A stretch of DNA of 64,000 bases from contig VKHL01000006.1 in assembly GCA_015146655.1 (NCBI GenBank), forward strand, positions 62,001 to 126,000. Direction: 5' to 3'. The stretch comes from Ochromonas danica. Taxonomy: Eukaryota; Sar; Chrysophyceae; Chromulinales; Chromulinaceae. The notes beneath the pieces were generated by a model that did no database searches, was not told the origin of the DNA, and worked only from the letters and a program-made list of their open reading frames with translations. Position 1 is the first letter of the stretch. Each line of letters starts with the position of its first letter. Below, piece after piece: positions 52,904 to 64,000 of the stretch. The translations under genes were made by a program, and so were the position numbers.

Positions 52904-52935
52904 ATATTCCCATATTCCCATATTCCCATATTCCC
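52904..52935. repeat. 8-bp tandem repeat, four copies
   Basis: The unit atattccc occurs four times without change, upstream of the cold-shock gene. A G-rich stretch, ggggcggggcggggcggggg, lies about 100 bp away at 52792-52815. Confidence 0.9.
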
Positions 52936-53070
52936 AAAATGTGTGCCAAATCCCCAATAATCCAACCCTCTTGATGATGTTTTTGATGTGAACAGTGAAT
53001 AGTGACTAAATTAGACTAGTACAAGGTCTAGTAGTAATATTAGTTGCAAGACCAGTGTATAAGTAGCATC

Positions 53071-54225
53071 ATGTCCACCTTTCAACGTCATTTTTATCGA
53101 GATCAAAATTGGAGTAATAAGAATTTAAATCATTTACGATGGAATACAGAAGGACATCTGCTAGCAGCCTTAGGGGGTGATAAATACGTGCGAATTGGTC
53201 AAGTAGACAGCAGTGGGGGACTATCCATCGTACAAACCATCCCCACCAACCTCTCTATGATCCAAGTCTGCTGGCATCCCAGTGAAGCCAATCGCTTTGC
53301 CTTATGCAGTGATGACAAGGTGGTGGAGTTCTGGGATATGAGAGGTAGGTGACCATCATCATCTGAGGGAGCGATGCGATGCTTCTGCTAGAGTCTTAGC
53401 AAGGTTGTTTGGATTGGAAATAGGATCAAAGCCTTCCATGAAGATCTCCGCCCTGGGAGGGCATATCAACATGTCATGGAGTCCCTCGGGACACTATCTC
53501 GCACTCAGCAACAAGAGCGACTACCTTGCCGTCTTCGATGTACGCACAGGCACTATGGTGAAGAAGAAGAAAGTCCACTATGAGGTAAGCCCCCTGTCAC
53601 TCAACACTGTATCTCTCTATCTCTCTAATACAGACATGTTATCCCATGTAGCTCAATGAGGTGGCATGGACTAGTTCATCCCAACAGATTGTAGCCGCTG
53701 TCACTACAGATGAAAGTGCAGGAGGAGCTATTCTATTATCCTTCGATCAAGATGATCTAAAGGAAGTTGATAGTCTATTTCCTCACTGTGCATCGTGTTA
53801 TTATCTCGAATCTGATCGTAGCCAGCAGGTCATGGCGCTGGGCAGTCAAGACCATTGCGTCACTCTTTGGGACCTACCTGCTTTTGAATGCAAGAGAACG
53901 TTATTTATTGATGCTGAAATACGATCGATGTCTTTCAGTGGAGATGGGAAGTATCTCGCTCTGGCCACTGAAGATCCCTCCATCCTTATTGTAAGCCCTC
54001 CATCCCATCCTATCCCATCCCATCGCATGTCTCTGATGGGCTGCTCACTCACTCTTTCATGCTTAGTGTGAGACAGAAGAAGGGGAAGCAGTGGCAAAGA
54101 TCCCTAGTCGCTCCAAAGCTAGTGCTGTAAGTTGGAACCCGCGGCTGCCAGTGCTGGCCTTGACATGCGAGGATAAGAGTGTAGGCAACCTGCGCCTGCT
54201 TTCCTTTCCTTCATCTCCTAATTAG
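53071..54225 (+). CDS. THOC3: THO complex subunit 3 (TEX1), WD40 protein
   Basis: Exons 53071-53344, 53424-53584, 53652-53990 and 54067-54225 encode 310 residues (animal THOC3 is about 350). The protein is a WD40 propeller of the THO/TREX complex, which couples transcription to mRNA export. Repeats visible: HLRWNTEGHLLAALGGDKYV, CWHPSEANRFALCSDDKVV ending FWDMRG, MSWSPSGHYLALSNKSDYL, VTLWDLPAFECKRT, and RSMSFSGDGKYLALATEDPS, then VSWNPRLPVLALTCEDKS. The order and the closing segment match THOC3. Introns are 67-79 bp. Confidence 0.88.
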
Positions 54226-54363
54226 AGGTAGTCTAGAGATGATGCTGAAGGGTAGTTAAATGGCGTGCGTTAATGTACAATGATTACAGCGTGTGGACAA
54301 AAACAGAGTTTCACCGGAACTATCAGAATAGAAAACTAAACCAAAATTGCGATTGTGATGTAT

Positions 54364-55434
54364 CTAAGAAGCAAAGAAGTCAACCAGACGACCAGCCTGG
54401 AAATAGGGTCCCACTTCCATGACATAGCGTCTAGCTTCTTCATAAGTCAGCAGCTGTACAGAGGTCTCGAGACAGGAACGAGCAACACGCAGAATAGGTC
54501 CATCCCGCAGACTGTCCACTCCCTGCCCAGTCAGCAGCTTCTTTGTCTTGTCTTTCCATCGCACAAACCAATAGCCTGGTTGCTTGCTGTTCATTGTAGA
54601 AGGAGAAGGTTTACGAGATGCTCGCTTATAACTTTGAACTGCTGATTGCAATTCCTCATCTTTTCTCTCACGAACAAGTTGTGAGATCAGTCCCGCCACA
54701 GAGCCAACAATAAGAGAATCTTCAAGACGATCCATTTGGCTACTAGGAACAGTCAGATAGAAGACTGCCCATTTAGCAAAGTCTGCCCATATCTCAGTCT
54801 CAGTGACTGAGCCCATCATCTTCATACGAGGTGTAATTTCTGCATTTTCATTTTTTGCAAATTTCATCAAATCCAGCATGGAAGGGTTCTTGAACTTCAT
54901 CAATTCATACATGGTAGGTCCTTTTCCTACACGTGTCTGATATGGAGCAATGAGAGTAGTACGTGCTTTGACTAACTCACTAATTCCCGCGGCAAAGAAG
55001 ATAGAGAGCAGGTTGACAGAGATGGAACTCAGTCCAGCTAATTGGGCGAGTGACCGCAAGGCACCAATAGTGCCAAAGTAGACTCCTGAGCTTTCACCAT
55101 TGGCTAAAGAAGAGTCTCGATTGTTGCGGTTGCCATCAATAGAGGAGATGACTTTCAAGGCGATGCCTCCCATGAAGCCAGAGATACCCTCAGAGATGAA
55201 GATGGCCACAGCATCCTGTTGATCGACTGGGAGCAGACTACTCCACACTGCACCTTGCACCTTCTCTCCCATGAATTGTACGATGGCATCAGGCGTGATA
55301 TACTTGAGAGGGTGTAGAGAAGGCACTACTCCATAAGAAGTCACTCTGCCCAGTAAGCAGAGAGAGAAGAAGAAGAAAGATGAGATCATCATGAGTGAGT
55401 TCATCCTCCCACCTCTTGACATGATTAACACCAT
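54364..55434 (-). CDS. Hydrophobic-leader protein of unknown function
   Basis: 356 residues, one exon, family not recognised. A strong signal sequence (MMISSFFFFSLCLLGRVTS) is followed by YGVVPSLHPL. The central part has several small-residue hydrophobic helices (FISEGISGFMGGIALKVI; LLSIFFAAGISELVKA) that may enter a membrane. The C-terminus is polar with YEEARRYVMEVGPYF. The signal plus following stretch could be a plastid leader, but the position after the cleavage site is Tyr rather than Phe. Other ATGs at residues 5 and 11 could be the start. Confidence 0.55.
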   Translation of the reverse strand: MVLIMSRGGRMNSLMMISSFFFFSLCLLGRVTSYGVVPSLHPLKYITPDAIVQFMGEKVQGAVWSSLLPVDQQDAVAIFISEGISGFMGGIALKVISSIDGNRNNRDSSLANGESSGVYFGTIGALRSLAQLAGLSSISVNLLSIFFAAGISELVKARTTLIAPYQTRVGKGPTMYELMKFKNPSMLDLMKFAKNENAEITPRMKMMGSVTETEIWADFAKWAVFYLTVPSSQMDRLEDSLIVGSVAGLISQLVRERKDEELQSAVQSYKRASRKPSPSTMNSKQPGYWFVRWKDKTKKLLTGQGVDSLRDGPILRVARSCLETSVQLLTYEEARRYVMEVGPYFQAGRLVDFFAS

Positions 55435-55489
55435 GACAAAGGGATTCGTTCCTCAACACACACTCAGCAGTCCAGTCTGGTACACAATG

Positions 55490-55523
55490 AACAACAACAA
55501 CAACAACAAGATGATGATGATGA
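55490..55523. repeat. (AAC)n and (ATG)n microsatellite
   Basis: AAC units from about 55490 to 55508 are followed by several ATG units to about 55523, in the upstream region of the 54364-55434 gene. Confidence 0.8.
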
Positions 55524-55620
55524 ACAAGGAAGACTGACTGACGCAGATGCCAGATTCCCAGAATTCTAACCACCCAAACTGCCAAAATGTAGACATTTAG
55601 CTGAACTGTTGGGAGTTAAA

Positions 55621-56522
55621 TTAGCTAGTACTAGTATGAGTTACACATTCTGTTTTTCGTCCTTCCTCTATCTTATGGATGAATTCCTCTGCTTGACTAC
55701 CTCTACCACTATCACTACTACTACTAATACTAATATCGGCTATCGAGGACTGCTGGGGGGTGACGGTCGCTAAACTCCTCCACCCTATCCAATCGGGCAT
55801 GAGATAGTCCAGGAGATTCACACTCCTGGATGCTAGCCTCCATAATCGATCCCATAGACGATGAAGAAAAGTGGGCTGATATCCTGGCAGGCAGAGCAGG
55901 TAGAGGTAGGCGGAGTAGTAGGTCTGGTCGAAGTAGTAGAAGTCCTCCAGATAGCGAATACGCTCAAAGCCTCTGCCTTCATAGAAGGAAATAGCGGTTG
56001 TGTTGTAATAGATAACATGTAAATAGATCTATGATTTGCATAGAGAAATGTCAAAAGGGGGAAAAGAGGGACAGAGGGGGGAAAGGGGGGACTCACTCCT
56101 CCACAGCCACGAGATGCAGCGGCATATTCTCTACATGCTTCAATAAGCATGGACCCCAAGCCTTTCCTCCGATAACTCCTCACTGTACCGAGAGTGAGGA
56201 TGTAACAGACACTGGCAGGCTCGGGGTGGCCGAAGATGTCCTTGTCCTCGCACTCGTTGGGGTAAGCGAAGAGCTGAGCGAGGAGGAAGCCTACCACTCT
56301 CTTCGTACTTCTCTCTTCCGCGATGATGGTGTGTAGATGACCTCCATTGATGCCCTTGTGAACAATCATCTCAGAGAAGAAGGCCTCACTATAAGGCACA
56401 GGGAAGAACTCCTTGTGCAGAGCCATCATCTCCTCCTTGTCCTCAGCACAGATATTGCGTAAGAGTACATCATGGTGAAGGGTGAAGGAGTGAGACGGGG
56501 AGTCGTCGTCTGTGGCGGCCAT
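55621..56522 (-). CDS. NAA60: N-alpha-acetyltransferase 60-like GNAT
   Basis: Exons 56522-56097 and 56028-55621 (68-bp intron, phase 0) encode 277 residues. GNAT fold with the acetyl-CoA loop in LTLGTVRSYRRKGLGSMLIE near residue 115 (R..G.G). The splice rebuilds the conserved IYLHVIYYNTTAISFYEGRG, the stretch before the final strand, followed by YLEDFYYFDQTYYSAYLYL, the NAA60 (HAT4) signature. NAA60 acetylates N-termini of membrane proteins from the Golgi surface, and its C-terminus binds membrane. The tail here is Ser-rich. Divergent from exportin-5 by about 280 bp; a GAAACGCG word stands about 100 bp upstream. Confidence 0.85.
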
Positions 56523-56803
56523 GGCGGAGGACGAGACTCACAGCTCAGCTCACAGCCTGCTGGCGCTAGTGCTGCTCCACGTTGGTGATGTGAAAGTTAC
56601 ACAGGAAGAAACTGTTTCTACGAGAAACGCGCTTTTTCCTGGAGTGAAAAAAGCCCCAAAATAAGCTATTTATGGCGGCCATTCATTGTGGGAGATGTTG
56701 TTGAGGAATAGCTTAAATTACTAGTGAATTGCTTAATGCTGGTCTAACTCTATCAACGTGTACATCAGACGAAGACGAAGTGCTTTACTAAGACAACCTC
56801 ATC

Positions 56804-59800
56804 ATGACAACCTCATCCGGAGATGACATTCTATCCTATACCCTTCAAGCCATGACAGCCTCTTTGAGCGCTATGACGTCTTCTGAAACACGTCGTCAAC
56901 ATCAAATGTTCCTCGAACAGTTGCTCAGCAGTCAAGAATGCTCTACTATACTACGAGCTGTCTTGACGATGGAGATGGACGATCGAATAGGATTGAAGAT
57001 CCTTGCTCTCTCCATGCTTCATGACTGGGTGAAGAAGTGGTGGAATAGCATTCAACCTGCTGACCACATGGCAATTCGAGATTTCTGTGCTGACATCTTG
57101 CGCCAACCAGTCATCCACAGTCAGCCATCGAACTTCAGGAGTAAGCTAGCAGCTATCTTAGCAGAGATTGCTGAGCGACAGTTTCCTCAGCACTGGCCCA
57201 GCATGACGACAGAGTTCACGACCATCTGGCTGGCCAGTGAGAGCTCCATACAAGAGGTCATCCTCAAGACTTTGACCTTCCTCTACACCGACTGCACTGA
57301 CCAAGAGTATAGTAACTCTCTGCCTACTATGCGAAGACAAGAGATCTTGACAGGACTGAAGGCTTCAGAAAGTCAGTTGTTAGCGTTATTGTATCAATTC
57401 CTTGTCTTGCATGTTCAGACAATGCTGGCAGCAGCAGGGGGTGGTGAAGCACGGCAAAGTGTTCACTTAGGCTTGGAATTACTTCGTGCAGTGACAGGTT
57501 TAGCAGCACAGGAAAGCTTTCTAGACGGTGCCTCGCCACTGCTGCAGCTGTTGACCTCTTTGCTTGCCATCCCCACCGTACAGGTTGAAGCTGCAGTCTG
57601 TCTTTCAACTCTATTACATCGTCGTATTACTACAGCGTCGATAGCATGTCAATATGGTCACGTGCTAGCAGGGACATGGGAGAGATTGTCAATGATGGAA
57701 GATGACGAAGAACGGTTGCACTTTGCTCGAGCATGTCTCTCTGGAGTGACAGCTTTCTTAGCTGGTCATTTACCTTTCATCATTCGAGGGGGAGAAGGAA
57801 ATCGTGTCTTGGATGTCTTGTTCGAGCGAGCTGTGCAATTGCTGTATTGGCCTGGTCGACGTGCTGCTCTGGAGGTTTTGCCGCATTGGGTGAAGGTCAG
57901 CTAGCTAGCAGCCCTTCTCCCCTCAACCCTTATGTCATTAGTCTAAACACTTCCTATCCTGATTCGTGTTCTTATTGTTGCTTAGATATTGCGTGAAGAG
58001 GAGTTTCCGCAATATGGAAATGCAGGCATGCTCACTCAGGCTCTACTGCAAGGTGAGTGATGAGTCATCAACAGTGGCTCCATATTAAATAGTCGTAATG
58101 CATCTTGTTGTGGTGGTTGTTGCTGTCAGCTTACTACGAGAAGACCGCAAGGTTAACTACTCGTGATCAAAACAGTGATTGGTTTAGTGTTGACTTCGAC
58201 GATCCTGAGGATTGGACGGAAGTCTATGCGGCTGGTCGCAGTCAAGTGCATCACCTCGTACAGGCTGCTTTCCATCACTTCCCATCAGCTGTCATGCAAT
58301 TTATGCTAGATGCGTTGCGCTTTATTGAGAGCAACGAGGAGCAAAGCACTGCCTCTGATGTCGTTTTGACCACTTTGCTCACTTTCGAAAGATATTGGGC
58401 AGCTTTGGTAGACAATTCCAAAGTACCCGATCAGGTGAAGAATGATTTGATTTCTTTATTAGATCATATTTTGGCGTGGAATCCAAAGTCTCCACAGACC
58501 ATGGAAGTCAAGATGAAGATCATCGGGCAGGCGGGCATCTTGTTCGCTGGTCTGTCACAGGAGAAGATTGTCCTCTTACTAGACTACCTCTTCTCAGCTA
58601 TGAACTCAGCGTCTTCTTCTTCTCTGGGTGATAATAGCACGACCAAAGAAGTGCAAAACCTTCAATTAGAGGCAGGTAAAGCATTTGAACAAGTTCTAAA
58701 GCAAACATCAGCTATGTTAGCTAGTAATCCACAATTGCTACAAAGTATTCTCCATCAAACCAGTCGAGCCTTGCAGGAAGTTGGTCGTGTTGAACTACAA
58801 TGTATTCTTCAACAGTCTTTGATAGCTGTCTTACCGGCTCTGTCAGGATCAGATTTGATTGCTTCTCTGTGTCAAACTGCCTTGGAACCTGCTTTCGCCA
58901 ATCTCGATCGTTTGCTACAAGGGCTAGCTAGTTTACATCCTAACGCTACGGCGACTTCTTCTTCTTCTTCTTCTTCTGCCTCCAATGAATTGCCCTTTAC
59001 CTCAGTTATGCTATTAGAAGGAATTCAAAGTGGTGCAGCTGGATTGTTGGGTGAACATATCCAAGAGATCACTCAGCAATGTAGGCGAATCACAACCATC
59101 TTGAGTCGCTTGGATCCTCCTGTCATCCCTGCATCCCTTTATCCCACCAATGATGCTAGTAGCAGTAGTGGCAGTGAGAAGCAGAAGAAGGGTAACAATA
59201 TCCAAGGCAATGAAGATCGAGATCGATCTCGTGTGGCAGCATTACTAACCGCTTGGCCCATCACTTCTTACTGGCAACGCTTCCTTAGGAAGATCTTGAT
59301 GTTGCTCAGTTTAGCTGAGGATCCACAATGGGGACGTCATTCGGTCAGTCCTTTCCTTTGCTATGGTCTGGATAACCAGGAACTAAAGCGTATCACTGCT
59401 GGTGGAGACAATAGCAGCAGCAATACTATCTCTCACCCCATCCTCCGCTTCAATAGTGAATGGAAGGAGTTTGTCCAGCAGCTTTATCGTTCGTTGGGTA
59501 GTGGATGCAAAACTCGTTGTGCTTATCTCTTACCTGAGATGGACTATTACCTTATGAAAGCTCTGCCCATGAGATGGAACACGTTCACTCATTATCATCT
59601 CACATTCTTTGCTCATTCCTTTCTCTTGCCATACATCACTAATCTCATACCTGGAAGCGGCTCCTCTGCCATGGCCTTCATGAGTAGTGTGATGACCTAT
59701 CTTCATCAAAGACTGGCTGTGGCTTGGGGAAAATCTCCGCCACCATCTCAAGGAGCAATGCACTTCCCTTGGTTGACGACACCTTCCGAATGGGCAGCTT

Positions 59801-60903
59801 TGGGATCAATCCTTGGACAAGCGGTGCAATGGGAGGCTGGTCAATGGGTGACCATCGAAGAAGGCCGCCTCGTTGATTTGTCCAAAGCAGCAAGTGATAT
59901 ACTGGGACATCTAGCAGCCGTCCAAGGTCCTCTCACTCCTGTGTCAATCACCACCTCATCGGATAGTGCGACTGTTGAATTAGAAAGCTCCAAAACTCTG
60001 CGGCGCAACTATTTACACAGTCAATTCCTGCCTCCTCATGCACAGACGTTGCAACCTTCGAAAGCATTCTTCTCTTTAGCAGAGCTTCTCGTAGATCTTC
60101 CTCAAACACGAGTCACCTCTCCTGCATTAGCAGCCGTACAAGGAATATTGAATAGTGGTTGTATAGCAGAAAGTGAAGAGATCTCTGTTTATCTCGTTGG
60201 ACCATTCTGGAAAGTTCTCTTGCATGCTTTGCTTCAACAAGGTCCTGCAGTGAGTGGCTTGGAATGGGCCTACATCGAGGCCTTGCTTTATCTTCTTCTA
60301 TTGGCCTTGGTCGGCCCCGAAGCTGCAGCAGCAACAACTACTTCAGGACAACCTGCATCGACTGCGTCATCTGTTAGTGATGACAATAAGGGGGGAAACA
60401 AAGCAAACCTACAGCAAATGAGCGATTGGGTGAATCCGAAGTCAACGGGCAGTAAAAACAAAGGCGGAGGGGGCGGCAAGAGCAAACAGCGACTTGTACA
60501 GGATGCATTAAAGCGCTGGCCAGTTGAGGTTAGCACGACTTTTGTTACACTTCCCAGATTGTTTGAGTTATTATCTAATGCCTGTGTCGTCTTCTAGACC
60601 CTGATGTCCACTGGATTGATCTCCAAGGAAGAGTTAGACAATTTGACTAATCAGTTAGGCACACTCGTGGGAAAACGCAAACGACAACGTCTTCTCTTAA
60701 AGGATCAGATATCTGTCATGGCAGAACGACTTCATGGTCCTTCTCAAGCAAGTGACTCGTTGCTCCGTCCTGCTGCTCCCAAGATTCATAATCTCGCTCA
60801 ACCTCTACGTCCTACGAAAGGTCTGAAAGAACGTTATGCTACTCCAGCAGATTATACTGTGGTTGATGTTGGAGGTCTATTTGATGATGATCCTGACCTC
60901 TGA
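56804..60903 (+). CDS. XPO5: Exportin-5-like karyopherin
   Basis: Exons 56804-57895, 57986-58052, 58130-60528 and 60598-60903 encode 1287 residues (animal exportin-5 about 1204). An importin-beta/CRM1 type HEAT-repeat protein. The N-terminal block LAAILAEIAERQFPQHWPSM, then LPTMRRQEILTGLKASES, matches exportin-5's REWPQHWPDM and LPPQRRRDIQ regions. Exportin-5 carries pre-miRNA, other structured RNAs and tRNA out of the nucleus with RanGTP. Ser-rich and Thr-rich inserts lengthen the middle. Exon 4 ends in FDDDPDL. A degraded copy of the exon 3 end lies at about 61347-61426. Its presence is compatible with, but does not prove, a small-RNA pathway. Confidence 0.85.
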
Positions 60904-61346
60904 CGGGTTGGTAGCTTTGATAGAGTAATAGTGGAATCAATTCGTATGATAAGAAACATAAGCAATCTTTCTATTTCAACACCAAGTCTCTCCGCGACAA
61001 GTTAGAAATAGCACAACGAGATAACAGTGGACAATTTCCGACACACTACCTTCCAAGATCGATTGTGATGAGCAGTTTGAACATGGATTGCTGTAATTGT
61101 GTTGGGAGGGGTTGAACCAAATGGGGACATTGGATGGGACGCGATTTAAACCTAACGACGTTTTACGAATTTTGCTAATGATAACCCCACATCTCATCAC
61201 ATCCAGCAAACATCACCCACCAGTCCCTCCGCTCCTCACTGTGTGGCAAAGTCTGACCTTCAGCTTTAGTGCTTGACTAGAGAGATCATCCATGTAATCA
61301 TCCCTCTTATGATGATTGGGTGCTCGACTTTGAAAGGAAAGAAGTG

Positions 61347-61426
61347 GTAAGAACAAACAGAGACTTGTATAGCATGCATTAAAGCACTGGTCATTTGAAG
61401 TCAGTATGACGTTTAAAATACTCCCA
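61347..61426 (+). pseudogene. Diverged fragment of the exportin-5 gene
   Basis: About 80 bp match the end of exportin-5 exon 3 and the start of its last intron (about 60477-60556), e.g. the shared words acttgta, gcatgcattaaagc / ggatgcattaaagc and catttgaagtcagtatgacg / cagttgaggttagcacgac. By eye about one base in five differs. It has no open frame of use. It lies 450 bp downstream of the parent gene, in the same direction. The other 500 bp of this gap hold nothing recognisable. Confidence 0.7.
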
Positions 61427-61493
61427 TAATAAAGAATGGCTTTGTTATTGGGTTACATGCATGATGAGTGTTCAAATAGGTACTAGTTCAGCT

Positions 61494-61557
61494 TCATTTG
61501 CAACTTGAATTGGAGGAAGGTTTTGTTCTCTTCTTTTGTGACAGTCTTTCTGTTTTG

Positions 61558-61588
<31 letters not shown>

Positions 61589-64000
61589 GTTCATTTCCTT
61601 CCTTGATTCCAGGAGGTAACGACAGGGTCAAAGGAATGGTATTGTTGTAAATCTTCCAGGCGGAATCTGCATCGCAAGCACAGGTTGTCTTCACAACATC
61701 GCAGTACTTCTTTGTCATTGGGCTCACTAACTCTTGAAGAACATCCACATCTGCCTCCTCCAGAAAAGGAAGAAACTTTTGCAACAGCGTTGGAATATAA
61801 ATGCGCATAATCTCAGCATTATTGGATTCCAGCAAAGTGGTGTCCTTTCTTCTGTCCTCGTTGGTGCAAGAATCACCGACATTGAATAAGATAGAAATAC
61901 TCAAATGCTTTGTTGTTGTTCCAACAATGTTTTCGGCTGTTTCCTCCATGGCAGTAAACATTGCATTGCGACTGGTAGGGCTGATAGTTGTTGTTCCGTG
62001 GTAGTTCTTCACTTGACAGACAATCGCTGTCATGTCTTCCTCTTTCACAGTTTTGGAGGATGTAAAAGGACAACTTTCTTCACCGCTTTCCTCCTCGAAG
62101 GCACTTGGAAGCATCAAGGCCATGTCGCCATCGCATCGTACCATCGGAATCACGATGTCTATGGCGGCTTCGTGTTGACGGCATAGAAAGGCGACACGGC
62201 GATGGAGAGCATTCAACAAGAGTGCTTGCGAGATGGGGCGGTCGGTTTTAATAAATTGCGTGAAGCCCATGAAATAGTTGTTCAAAAGAGGATATTTCTG
62301 TCTCAGCTGGTCAGGGTTATGAATCTCGCCTAGAAGCTTTGCGAAGTAATCCACAGCGGAGATCGGCAAAGCTGCGAACCTAAATAATAATCTAAAACTA
62401 ATCGACTTATCTCGTTGTTGCTGCTCTTCACGGTGTTGTTGATCTTCATGATATTGTTGTTGAGGTTGAAAGTGCTGCTTTACCACCAAGTCGAAGCATT
62501 GACTTAAAACAACGGCTGCGGCAAACTCTCCAACATCGCCTTGAGGATAAAGAACCCCCAACTCTGCTGCTTTTCTCTTAAGGACTAAGGAATCGAGATA
62601 GTCTCGTAGTGGTAGCCCGGAGGAAATCATCTGAGAGCAGGCAGCAACGCCTAAAACGGGTTCCGCCACATATGCTATATCCAACATAGATCTGTCCTCT
62701 TCGTTAGCAGATATATCTACTCCACTGGTAGATACCGCGACTCCTTCCGTATTATCTTGTTGCAGCAATGTTGCCATGTGCGACTCAACAAGTGTTTCTC
62801 TAGCACTCGAATGTAACGCGGGTAGTAACGTGAAACGCACTGCCATACAGATCTGCTTATTTCGCAATTGTATATTACCATTGTGACCTGCTGGAAACAA
62901 CTTCTTCTTCGCCAGTTGCATAACATTTGGCCATAGATCAACACGGAGGTTTACATCTTTTCTGTAGCTGTAAAGCATAGAAGCGAACATCGCTCTGCTC
63001 AAGTGAGCCAGAAAAAATACATTTACCCTCAGAACAATCTCGTTCGTAGATTCCTCCGCTTTCTTCGTTTTACTCCGAATCTGGCTTTCTGTCACTGTCA
63101 TTTCTTGTGGTGGAGGAGGAGAAACTTGCAACCACATGTTCTCGTTGTTAAAGTTGGTGGGCAAAGTCAAGAGACCGATAGAAGGAATCCAATGGAAACA
63201 AGGCAAGAGTCGAGAGGAGGGTCCTTCAGTCCTTCGACGAGATGTATCATTTACCAGATGAGGATGAAAGTTCGATATGCGGCTTGACGTGTCCATGAAG
63301 ATCGCGAAAGGTTTAAATTGTACGTCGAAATAGCTTCTCACACACTTAAACATCGTGCGCTCCTCTGCTTTCCCTTTACTGCGTTTTGACTCATTAGCTT
63401 GTACATCAATATTGTGTTTGATGTTTAGCATCTCTCTTGCTTCATCGAAAACGAATAAGATTATGTCTAGCTCTAGGGGCAGTAAATACTGCCGTCGAAA
63501 TTTGAAATTCGACTTCGTTGTATCAGGTTTCTTCAATTGCCAATCACAAAGCGTTTTCAAAGTCTCTCCAATTGAGGGCCAAAACGAACTTGTTGATTGT
63601 TTCGTAGAAGTGTCTTGGAAGACTTTCTGATAAAATTCTCTGTTGTTGTTGAATTCCCTCTCGTAAAACATCTCTGCTATTTTACCTATCACGAGGTCGA
63701 AAAAGCAATCATAAACGGCATCCGGGTTGTTGAACTTGTCTGCTAAATCCCCAAATTGTAGTAGCATATTCGCTGCCTCGTTACGAGGAGGAATACCAGA
63801 TTGGCCGTCCCTTCGCAAACAGAAGTAGATCGTTGGTATGTCATCTTTTAATTCGAAGATAGTTCTTGTCTTGCCATAGCCACTAGATTGACAAATCGTT
63901 GTATACCTCTTGTAACAATGCGTTGAAGCACCATCCCACCGCCTCATAAAAGACTGTAGAGCAGTTCGAGTACCATAAGCTTCTTTGTACGGAGTGCTCA
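61494..64000 (-). CDS. Crinkler-RHS-type P-loop NTPase with nuclease-like domain (5' end outside the window)
   Basis: The frame is open from the window edge to 61494, over 830 residues; the N-terminus is missing because the window ends. The first visible part reads LQSFMRRWDG, then TTICQSSGYGKTRTIFEL, a Walker A loop in the QSSGxGKxR form typical of Crinkler/RHS-type NTPases. IILFVFDEAREML is a Walker B with the typical DEAR. Near the C-terminus DIVIPMVRCDGDMALMLP ... IVCQVKNYHGT has the layout of a PD-(D/E)xK nuclease core (acidic strand, then Q-x-K). The tail is Glu-rich then basic. Family knowledge: such proteins occur as large sets in stramenopiles and fungi, as effectors or genome-conflict proteins. 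Role here unknown. Confidence 0.7.

Noticed and set aside
52675-52991. Several overlapping frames upstream of the cold-shock gene
   Set aside because: They arise from the ATATTCCC repeat and G-rich tract, in both strands and many frames, without conserved features.
1-64000. tRNA, rRNA, CRISPR arrays, bacterial promoters or operons
   Set aside because: No convincing tRNA B-box with cloverleaf, no rRNA-like block and no spaced repeats were found by eye; gene structure is eukaryotic.
1-64000. Retroelements or virus-derived elements
   Set aside because: No reverse transcriptase, integrase, capsid or long terminal repeats were recognised. The gene fragments seen are copies of neighbouring host genes.

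Overview
This is a eukaryotic nuclear window, most likely from a flagellated alga (or former alga) with a secondary, red-lineage plastid, i.e. an ochrophyte stramenopile. The evidence is mixed but consistent. Two coproporphyrinogen oxidases and a cold-shock-domain protein start with a signal peptide followed by a Phe/Leu-led, Ser/Thr/Arg-rich stretch, the bipartite plastid leader of such algae. An axonemal gene (DRC7) and KIFBP imply cilia and microtubule transport. A secreted sedolisin and a serine carboxypeptidase would suit a mixotroph. Introns are short (about 46-101 bp), mostly GT-AG with two GC-AG cases. A TTAGGG-type repeat is present. The exact genus cannot be read from the sequence.

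Layout: 0.3-9 kb holds TFIIH p44, a serine carboxypeptidase, DRC7, and a tandem duplicate carrying a decayed DRC7 3' half and a second copy of a 67-residue membrane protein. 10-14 kb holds two tandem plastid-type CPOX genes. 14-25.5 kb holds a protein methyltransferase, an F-box/LRR-like protein, a TPR-sulfotransferase, an EF-hand protein, a GAF-domain protein and a sedolisin. 26-38 kb holds three globins with N-terminal Gly-2 (myristoylation-like), a four-TM protein, a raffinose synthase/Sip1-like glycosidase, a Sec14-like protein and a divergent pair of related unknown genes. 38-43.5 kb holds a VWA protein, then a rearranged stretch (a KIFBP fragment, a coding remnant, a head-to-head telomeric repeat, a 48-bp perfect inverted repeat), then the intact KIFBP gene. 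43.6-61 kb holds an unknown gene, a mitochondrial-type small heat-shock protein, an eight-exon HDAC, a PC-esterase-like protein, plastid-type CSP, THOC3, NAA60-like and exportin-5. The window ends inside a large P-loop NTPase/nuclease-like gene of Crinkler-RHS type.

Genes are tightly packed, often head-to-head, and unrelated neighbours dominate, so there is no operon logic. Shared themes are nuclear RNA export (THOC3, exportin-5), transcription and chromatin (p44, HDAC), plastid tetrapyrrole synthesis (CPOX x2) and heme proteins (three globins).

The most unusual signals are the telomere-fusion-like scar at 40.48-40.57 kb with its neighbouring hairpin, and a repeated pattern of local gene-fragment duplications (DRC7, KIFBP, exportin-5). 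In two of these, one exonic block stayed base-for-base identical to the parent while its surroundings decayed. All exon boundaries were deduced by eye from splice signals, frame continuity and family similarity; no alignment was run.
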